This document shows positions 1 to 4,242 of a DNA stretch of 6,589 bases, one piece after another. Under the pieces are notes generated by a model. That model saw nothing but the letters and a program-made list of their open reading frames with translations, ran no database searches and was not told the origin of the DNA. Source of the DNA: Thermoflexales bacterium. Lineage in GTDB: Bacteria; Chloroflexota; Anaerolineae; Fen-1058. The DNA is taken from NCBI GenBank assembly GCA_030834835.1, contig JAUQXD010000556.1, positions 1 through 6,589 of the forward strand, written 5' to 3'. Every line of letters starts with the position of its first letter. The first letter of the stretch is position 1. A program made the position numbers and the translations under genes.

Positions 1-44
1 GTCTGCAGCCGCTCGTTGTCTGCGCGAAGGTCGTCAGCGTTCAT
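1..44 (-). CDS. Partial 5' end of an unidentified gene with coiled-coil-like start
   Basis: An ATG on the minus strand (CAT at 42-44) opens a frame that stays open to the window edge and reads MNADDLRADNERLQ. The charged, leucine-spaced pattern (LRADNERLQ) is typical of an N-terminal coiled coil, as found at the start of IS66-type transposases and many other proteins, so it does not identify a family. There is no Shine-Dalgarno sequence before the ATG; instead a TAGACT box lies six bases upstream, which fits a leaderless message. The gene would be divergent from the plus-strand gene at 96-638. Only 14 codons are visible, so its reality rests on the start context and composition alone. Confidence 0.4.
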   Translation of the reverse strand, partial: MNADDLRADNERLQ

Positions 45-50
45 GAGGTT

Positions 51-79
51 AGTCTATCGGCTATCTAAGTCGTCCGCAA
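51..79 (-). promoter_or_regulatory. Possible leaderless promoter for the partial gene at 1-44
   Basis: Read on the minus strand, TTGCGG (74-79) is followed after 17 bases by TAGACT (51-56). Six bases then separate this box from the ATG at 44. The -35 match is weak (3 of 6) and the -10 match fair (4 of 6). The support is the spacing, which is the same as at the fpg start, and the lack of a ribosome binding site. Confidence 0.25.
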
Positions 80-95
80 TAGCACTCTTTCACCG

Positions 96-638
96 TTGAC
101 AGCTGCCCAAAGTTTTAGCTTGGACACGGTAAACAAATACGTTACAATTTTTATCTTTGACAGCGACGATCTCAAAATCACAAAAGAAGTGAGCACAGGA
201 GGTGAACCATACAAGAACTGGGGGAACAATGTGTTTTCAATGGCCTTGCCCGTCCCAAAACACAGGAAGGGGTTGCAAGGCGTATGTATCGAACACTACT
301 ATCAGGATGAAGAGATAACACGCAAGGATAGCCAGGGTAGACGATTGTATTTGAGCAATGAGTTTAGTGAGAAAACGATGCGCCATAAATCAGAACCTGG
401 AGTCACCACTAGCGACGGAAGAGTTCGAGACATCGCGAAACTAAGCATTCTTGACGACAAGGTTTACCACGACTCTGATGAAAACGTGGCGCTCTCTAAA
501 AGCAGCTTTGCTGATTATATACTTAATGTAAATGACAATTTCGATGATCTTAGCCTTTCAGCCTTCAGACCTATCTTCGAAGTGATTTTGCAAATAGTCG
601 CTAAACGTACGCCACCAGTCGAACCACAAGAAAAATAG
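96..638 (+). CDS. Hypothetical protein, probable C-terminal part of a TOPRIM-type protein
   Basis: This is a 180-residue protein that I cannot assign firmly. Near the N-terminus a hydrophobic strand runs into acidic residues (YVTIFIFDSDD, about residues 15-25), the form of the DxD motif that follows a beta strand in TOPRIM domains. The following block NNVFSMALPVPKHR, then IEHYYQDEEI and GRRLYLSNEF, and the tail FADYILN with FRPIFEVILQIV, resemble my recollection of the C-terminal part of OLD-like or TOPRIM nucleases of phage-defence type; this is from memory only. The glutamate-bearing first TOPRIM motif and any ATPase domain are absent. The frame opens at 69 after a stop at 66-68, the only early start is TTG, and no ribosome binding site precedes it. 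The gene is more AT-rich than its neighbours and points the other way. I read it as a transferred gene that has lost its 5' part, though a small standalone gene is possible. Confidence 0.55.
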   Translation: MTAAQSFSLDTVNKYVTIFIFDSDDLKITKEVSTGGEPYKNWGNNVFSMALPVPKHRKGLQGVCIEHYYQDEEITRKDSQGRRLYLSNEFSEKTMRHKSEPGVTTSDGRVRDIAKLSILDDKVYHDSDENVALSKSSFADYILNVNDNFDDLSLSAFRPIFEVILQIVAKRTPPVEPQEK

Positions 639-668
639 AAAGTCCGCGGACAATCTCGCGATCATCCG
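631..668 (-). terminator. Probable terminator of the fpg gene
   Basis: On the minus strand, 660-668 pairs with 647-655 in a 9-bp stem with two G-U pairs, closed by a GCGA tetraloop (656-659). A few bases later comes the T-rich run TTTCTATTTTT (641-631). It lies about 50 bases past the fpg stop and overlaps the end of the convergent gene at 96-638. The left arm shares the 10-mer GCCGGATGAT with the hairpin at 4163-4196. Confidence 0.45.
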
Positions 669-681
669 GCAGCTCTACGCA

Positions 682-701
682 CATTACGCAGTACGCATTA
701 C
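682..701 (-). repeat. Intergenic repeat copy R1
   Basis: The minus strand reads GTAATGCGTACTGCGTAATG. It matches the copy at 1666-1685 at 17 of 20 positions and its first 15 bases match the copy at 4204-4218 at 14 of 15. It sits 17 bases past the fpg stop, between that stop and the terminator hairpin. Flanking bases (675-710) carry further degenerate ACGCA/ATTAC units. Confidence 0.6.
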
Positions 702-718
702 TCAACACTCTTCGCGCC

Positions 719-1555
719 TCACATCCCTTTGATCAGCCCGCCCGGCTGACACGACCGGCAGAAATTGGTGATGCGCTGATTGGCCCCTATCAGCGAGATC
801 GGTGTGCCACAGCGCGGGCACGGTTCGTCAGACTTCATGTGGACGTTGAGGAAGTCGCGCGGCTCGCGGTGAATGGCTTCGCCCATCTCGGCGCGGACCT
901 TATCGGTGGCGTCGCGCAGCGTCGATTGCATCGCATGGTACAGCCGCTCGATCTCGTCGGCCGTCAACGCTGTGCGCTTGCGATACGGATGAATCTTCGC
1001 CGCCCATAGTATCTCGTCGGCATAGGCATTGCCAATTCCTGCAATGAATTCCCCGCGCACCAGTACGCCTTTGATCTCACCGCGATAGGGGTGTAAACGC
1101 TCACGAAATTGATCGAGCGACACGTCAAACGGCTCCGGTCCCAGGCCGGCGTAATCGGGCACCTGCGAGAGATCACTCGTCAGATACAACTGGCCCATCG
1201 TCTTCTGATCGACGTAGCGCAGCTCGAGGCCGCCTGACAGCGAGCAGATCAGGTGCGTCTTCGGCAGCTTCTTGTCCGCAGGCGTGGCTAACTGCAATCG
1301 TCCGGTGAGTTTGGGGTTGATCGCGAGGTACACCGAAGCATAAGGCTTCACGAGGCTGAAGATCACAAATTTACCGCGCCGCGAGACTGCGTCAATCGTC
1401 GCGCTCGCCACTGCCACATCGAAGCGGCTGGCCGTCAGATCGCGCACGACGATGGCCGCGCCGGGCTGGAAAAGATTCACCGCATCGAGCGTGTGGCCTA
1501 CCACGCGGCGCTGCAAGACTTCACAGACCACTTCCAGTTCGGGGAGTTCGGGCAT
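719..1555 (-). CDS. mutM: Formamidopyrimidine-DNA glycosylase (Fpg/MutM family)
   Basis: This is a base-excision repair glycosylase/AP lyase of the Fpg/Nei family, which removes oxidised bases such as 8-oxoguanine or FapyG. It has 278 residues, the usual length for the family. Visible landmarks are the N-terminal MPELPE with catalytic Pro2 and Glu3, RRGKF with Lys62 (the E. coli Lys57 counterpart), the helix-two-turn-helix segment with GIGNAYADE and DNA-contacting Asn176, and a C-terminal zinc finger using Cys246, Cys249, Cys266 and Cys269 with Arg261 in QRITNFC. Two conserved spots differ from textbook Fpg. The usual HLGMTGRL reads NPKLTGRL, and the usual DPRRFG reads DQKTMG. Both changes fall in the residues that fill the gap left by the flipped base, so substrate preference may differ from E. 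coli Fpg. The ATG at 1555 is fixed by the invariant Pro2; no Shine-Dalgarno site precedes it. Family certain, exact substrate less so. Confidence 0.95.
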   Translation of the reverse strand: MPELPELEVVCEVLQRRVVGHTLDAVNLFQPGAAIVVRDLTASRFDVAVASATIDAVSRRGKFVIFSLVKPYASVYLAINPKLTGRLQLATPADKKLPKTHLICSLSGGLELRYVDQKTMGQLYLTSDLSQVPDYAGLGPEPFDVSLDQFRERLHPYRGEIKGVLVRGEFIAGIGNAYADEILWAAKIHPYRKRTALTADEIERLYHAMQSTLRDATDKVRAEMGEAIHREPRDFLNVHMKSDEPCPRCGTPISLIGANQRITNFCRSCQPGGLIKGM

Positions 1556-1561
1556 GTAGAG

Positions 1562-1590
1562 AGTATACCATTGCGCCTCACCCGCGAAGA
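1562..1590 (-). promoter_or_regulatory. Possible extended -10, leaderless promoter of fpg
   Basis: The minus strand reads TGGTATACT, an extended -10 (TGn plus TATACT at 1562-1567), with six bases between the box and the ATG at 1555. A poor -35 (TCTTCG, 1585-1590) lies 17 bases upstream and overlaps the hydrolase terminator. With no ribosome binding site, transcription would begin at or next to the start codon. Confidence 0.4.
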
Positions 1591-1639
1591 CGCCCCTCTC
1601 CTGATGACATGCTGTTCGTCACCAGGAGAGGGGCGTCTT
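1587..1639 (-). terminator. Strong hairpin terminator after the glycoside hydrolase gene
   Basis: The arms 1587-1603 (AAGACGCCCCTCTCCTG) and 1623-1639 are perfect reverse complements over 17 bp. After one mismatch, four more pairs form (1605-1608 with 1618-1621) around a 9-base loop. The stem is GC-rich and ends in GTCTT on either strand, so it could act in both directions, but the U-tract on the minus strand is short. It lies about 50 bases past the hydrolase stop and directly before the fpg start. Confidence 0.75.
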
Positions 1640-1665
1640 TCACGCATCGCTCGTCACGCACCACG

Positions 1666-1685
1666 CATCACGCAGTGCGTATTAC
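1666..1685 (-). repeat. Intergenic repeat copy R2
   Basis: The minus strand reads GTAATACGCACTGCGTGATG, matching R1 (682-701) at 17 of 20 positions. It begins three bases past the hydrolase stop and is followed by more degenerate GTGCGTGA units (to 1641) and then the terminator hairpin. Confidence 0.6.
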
Positions 1686-1688
1686 GTG

Positions 1689-3992
1689 TCACTGTTTCCT
1701 GAACTTCACCGCCACATCGTACGCCAGATTCGACACCGTCAACGCGAGTTTGCCGTTGCTGACCGATTGCGTTGCGGTAGTCGTTGCGCCCGTCGCCGTG
1801 TTGAACCATGTAATCTGATAAGTTCCATTCGGCACGGCGTTGATGGTCACGGTCGCGTTGACGGACGTGATACTCAATCCATCAGCCACACGCTGCCAAG
1901 TATCGTTGGCATTATCGATCCACACCACGCCGCGCCCCGTGGTCGAGAGTTTACCCCAGGCGCGCGCACTGCCCGTCGAGGCGGAGATCACGATCGAGTT
2001 GGCGCCGGTAACGTCCGATCCGATGGCATGATACGCGCCATTCGTCAACGGTTCATTTTGCAGAAACTGTTCGTAGCGCAGGTAATCGCCCCACAGATCG
2101 TGATCGTCCAGATAAGCCGTGTACCATTCGCCGCCGCAGTTATCGCCCATCTGCGCCCATAACTGCTTGTGATAGTACGTGGCTGCACCGCTGCCGAAGT
2201 CCATCGGGTCCAGGCCACTCGACCAGACGCCGGCCTCACCGCGCACGATCGGTTTGTCCTGCGCGTACCAGTCTCGATAGTTCGCAAATGCCTGCTGACA
2301 CTCGCGCACGTTCGCCGCCGAGTCGGTATAGGTCTGGCTGACCAGTTCAGCATCGCCGCTGTCAGGCCGCGCGTACCAGTGCTTGTCGGCATAGTCCATC
2401 AAATAGCTGCGTGCCGGATCGGTCCAGAACGGCTCGACAAAGTAACCCCAGAAGGAGTTGGAGAGCAGGATAGGCCGCGGCTCGATCGAACGGATGTGGC
2501 CCAGAATGGCAAAGGCCGCATCGTAACTTTCGGTCGTCAGCATGTTTTCATTGGCCAGTTCCACCGAATGCAGCGCCGTGGAGTAGGCCCAGCGCGCCAC
2601 AAAGTAACGCGCGTACGCCTGCTCCAGCCAGCGCACCATTTCGCCGTCACCGCTGTAAAAATGATTGATATCCCACGCATCGGTGACTGATCCATCGGGC
2701 AGCATCAGACCCAGCACCTGTTCGTTCTTGTGGAATAGCGTCAGCTTGTGATACACGCCATACTGTTCGCTCAGGCGCATGATCTCGTCGAGTCGCGCCG
2801 CACCCACTTGATCGACAAATTGATACGTGTCGGCATCACCGCGCGCCAACAGGTTCGGTCCCCAACCGCCCTGCCCGGTTTCGTCGCGCTGCACCCGCAC
2901 GTTATCCACACGGATGGTGCCGCTGCGCACGTCGGCTTCGCTATAACCGTCGTGCAGCCAGACCATCAGATCGGTGCTCGTGGCTGTGGTCTCCAGCGTG
3001 TAGTTCTGCCAGTTGGCGGCGTGGATCTCCAACAGCGCCTCGCCGATTTGCGGCCGAAAGACTTTATCGCTGGTCACTCTGGCGCGGAAACTCAAGCGAT
3101 ACCGCGCACCGCTTATCGCCCGGAGGTTCTGGCCGGTATAGTAATACGGCGCAAACGTAAATTTGCTGCCATTGCCGGGATCGCTATCGGTCTTCGTCCA
3201 CGCCGGGCCAAAGCCCCAACTCACGCGCAATTCATCGCCATACGGCACCACAAAGTGATTCGCGCCCTCGCCGGTCGGCAACCAGCGCACGAAGCGCACG
3301 CCGTTTTGTCCCCACTTCGGAATGTTGGTGCGGATCAGATCGAGGCTGTTGAGCGGATTGCCCCACTCCACATTGATCAACGGCGTGAGAAACGGCGTGC
3401 CATCGTCGAATTCAAAATAGCGCGAATCAGTGGGGCTGACACGCACAAAGCCATGACTGTTCGATGCCGCCACGTTGAAATTAGCCACAGCGCTGGTGTC
3501 GGTACCGGCCCGATCGGTCAGCTGCACCCGATAGCGCCACGTCCCGATCGTGTCCGGCGCGAAGCGGCAACGCCAATCGGGTTGGCCAATCGGCACGACG
3601 TTGGCGTCGACGGGTTGATAGAAAAAGCACGGCGCCTTACGTGTTGCGCCATGCGGCGTTGTCAGCAGCAAATCAACGGATACGCCGGATTGATCAATCG
3701 GTGCGGCGGGATCATACGGAAAGTACACATTATCGGCCGTGGTCGAGATCGTAAACGCCACTTCGAATTTGCCATAGCGTGCCACGTTTGACGACAACGC
3801 CTGAATGTTTTGAATACGCGCGGGCGGCTGCACGCTCATCATCACCAGCGGCAGATTCACGCGGTAATCGCCGGTCGGTGCATCGATCGATTGATCGGCC
3901 TGCACCAGCCCCGTCCGGCCCAACAACACACCTGCCCACATGGTCACGATCAACCATAGCCAGCTACGCTTAATATCGGTTCTATAGTCCAT
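1689..3992 (-). CDS. Secreted multidomain glycoside hydrolase (clan GH-A, DUF5060-like N-domain)
   Basis: This is a secreted polysaccharide-degrading enzyme of 767 residues from the ATG at 3992. Positions below count from an alternative GTG one codon upstream (3995). The N-terminus is a signal peptide: charged start, hydrophobic core WLWLIVTMWAGVLLG, likely cleavage after VQA at about residue 33. Residues about 58-176 form an Ig-like DUF5060-type domain with Cys123 and Cys143 that could pair. A TIM barrel begins near HGFVRVSP (181). NE at 482-483 in VELANEN fits the acid/base, and Glu587 in VRGEAG the nucleophile. Residues about 265-370 (YRLSFRARV, then IRVDNVRVQ) resemble a CBM4/9-type jelly roll placed inside the barrel. 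The C-terminal about 95 residues form a beta-domain (GTYQITWFNTATG) of the kind ending many such enzymes. GAGG seven bases before the ATG decides the start. No sugar transporter or regulator is adjacent, so the substrate cannot be named. Confidence 0.85.
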   Translation of the reverse strand: MDYRTDIKRSWLWLIVTMWAGVLLGRTGLVQADQSIDAPTGDYRVNLPLVMMSVQPPARIQNIQALSSNVARYGKFEVAFTISTTADNVYFPYDPAAPIDQSGVSVDLLLTTPHGATRKAPCFFYQPVDANVVPIGQPDWRCRFAPDTIGTWRYRVQLTDRAGTDTSAVANFNVAASNSHGFVRVSPTDSRYFEFDDGTPFLTPLINVEWGNPLNSLDLIRTNIPKWGQNGVRFVRWLPTGEGANHFVVPYGDELRVSWGFGPAWTKTDSDPGNGSKFTFAPYYYTGQNLRAISGARYRLSFRARVTSDKVFRPQIGEALLEIHAANWQNYTLETTATSTDLMVWLHDGYSEADVRSGTIRVDNVRVQRDETGQGGWGPNLLARGDADTYQFVDQVGAARLDEIMRLSEQYGVYHKLTLFHKNEQVLGLMLPDGSVTDAWDINHFYSGDGEMVRWLEQAYARYFVARWAYSTALHSVELANENMLTTESYDAAFAILGHIRSIEPRPILLSNSFWGYFVEPFWTDPARSYLMDYADKHWYARPDSGDAELVSQTYTDSAANVRECQQAFANYRDWYAQDKPIVRGEAGVWSSGLDPMDFGSGAATYYHKQLWAQMGDNCGGEWYTAYLDDHDLWGDYLRYEQFLQNEPLTNGAYHAIGSDVTGANSIVISASTGSARAWGKLSTTGRGVVWIDNANDTWQRVADGLSITSVNATVTINAVPNGTYQITWFNTATGATTTATQSVSNGKLALTVSNLAYDVAVKFRKQ

Positions 3993-3999
3993 CACTCAT

Positions 4000-4003
4000 C
4001 CTC
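4000..4003 (-). promoter_or_regulatory. Ribosome binding site deciding the hydrolase start
   Basis: The minus strand carries GAGG with seven bases before the ATG at 3992. The in-frame GTG at 3995 would leave only four, so ATG is preferred. Confidence 0.6.
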
Positions 4004-4023
4004 ACTGTCCCTTGACTGACCTC

Positions 4024-4052
4024 ATCTTAGCGGTTTGCGCGAGGTTTGTCAG
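4024..4052 (-). promoter_or_regulatory. Likely sigma-70-type promoter of the hydrolase gene
   Basis: Read on the minus strand, CTGACA (4047-4052, 5 of 6 to consensus) is followed by a 17-base spacer and TAAGAT (4024-4029, 4 of 6). Transcription would start near 4017, giving a leader of about 25 bases that contains the GAGG site. Confidence 0.5.
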
Positions 4053-4083
4053 TAGTACCAGCGCCACGAAATAGCCTATAAAA

Positions 4084-4102
4084 CAAGGTACTTTTGTACT
4101 TG
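4084..4102. promoter_or_regulatory. Imperfect inverted repeat upstream of the hydrolase promoter
   Basis: CAAGGTACTTTTGTACTTG has arms CAAGGTAC and GTACTTG around TTTT, with one extra G in the left arm. It lies about 30-50 bases upstream of the -35 box of the hydrolase promoter, where a regulator of carbohydrate use could bind. No regulator gene is present in the window. Confidence 0.25.
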
Positions 4103-4162
4103 AAGCCTGTGACACTGGGAAATAAGTCCTGTTGCTCAAAACCACTTTCACCACATAACAAC

Positions 4163-4196
4163 CAGCCGCCGGATGATGGCCATCATCCGGCGGCTG
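4163..4196 (-). terminator. Perfect 34-bp palindrome, likely terminator of the YitJ-type gene
   Basis: The 17 bases CAGCCGCCGGATGATGG at 4163-4179 are followed at once by their exact reverse complement (4180-4196). As RNA this is a strong hairpin with a minimal GGCC turn. It lies 47 bases past the stop of the gene at 4243. The minus-strand sequence after it is only moderately T-rich; the plus-strand side has GTTCTTTT, so a role in both directions is possible. Confidence 0.65.
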
Positions 4197-4203
4197 TTCT
4201 TTT

Positions 4204-4218
4204 CGCAGTACGAATTAC
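4204..4218 (-). repeat. Intergenic repeat copy R3
   Basis: The minus strand reads GTAATTCGTACTGCG, 14 of 15 identical to the first part of R1. It sits between the stop of the YitJ-type gene (24 bases away) and its terminator palindrome, the same place that R1 and R2 occupy after their genes. The sequence up to 4242 continues with degenerate GAGTGATGAG-type units. Confidence 0.6.
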
Positions 4219-4242
4219 GCACTGCTCATCACTCGTTACTCA

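Noticed and set aside
197..205. Perfect Shine-Dalgarno-like AGGAGGTGA inside the plus-strand gene
   Set aside because: The next in-frame start (GTG at 231) is 25 bases away, too far for initiation, so I treat it as chance.
682..1685. R1 and R2 as CRISPR repeats
   Set aside because: The copies are about 1 kb apart with whole genes between them, are degenerate, and have no regular spacers or cas genes nearby.
2748..3791. Long open frame (347 codons) on the plus strand inside the hydrolase gene
   Set aside because: It is antisense to an intact, well-recognised gene, its residue mix (rich in Arg, His, Ala, Ile) is typical of the reverse of a GC-rich gene, and it shows no family motif or ribosome binding site.
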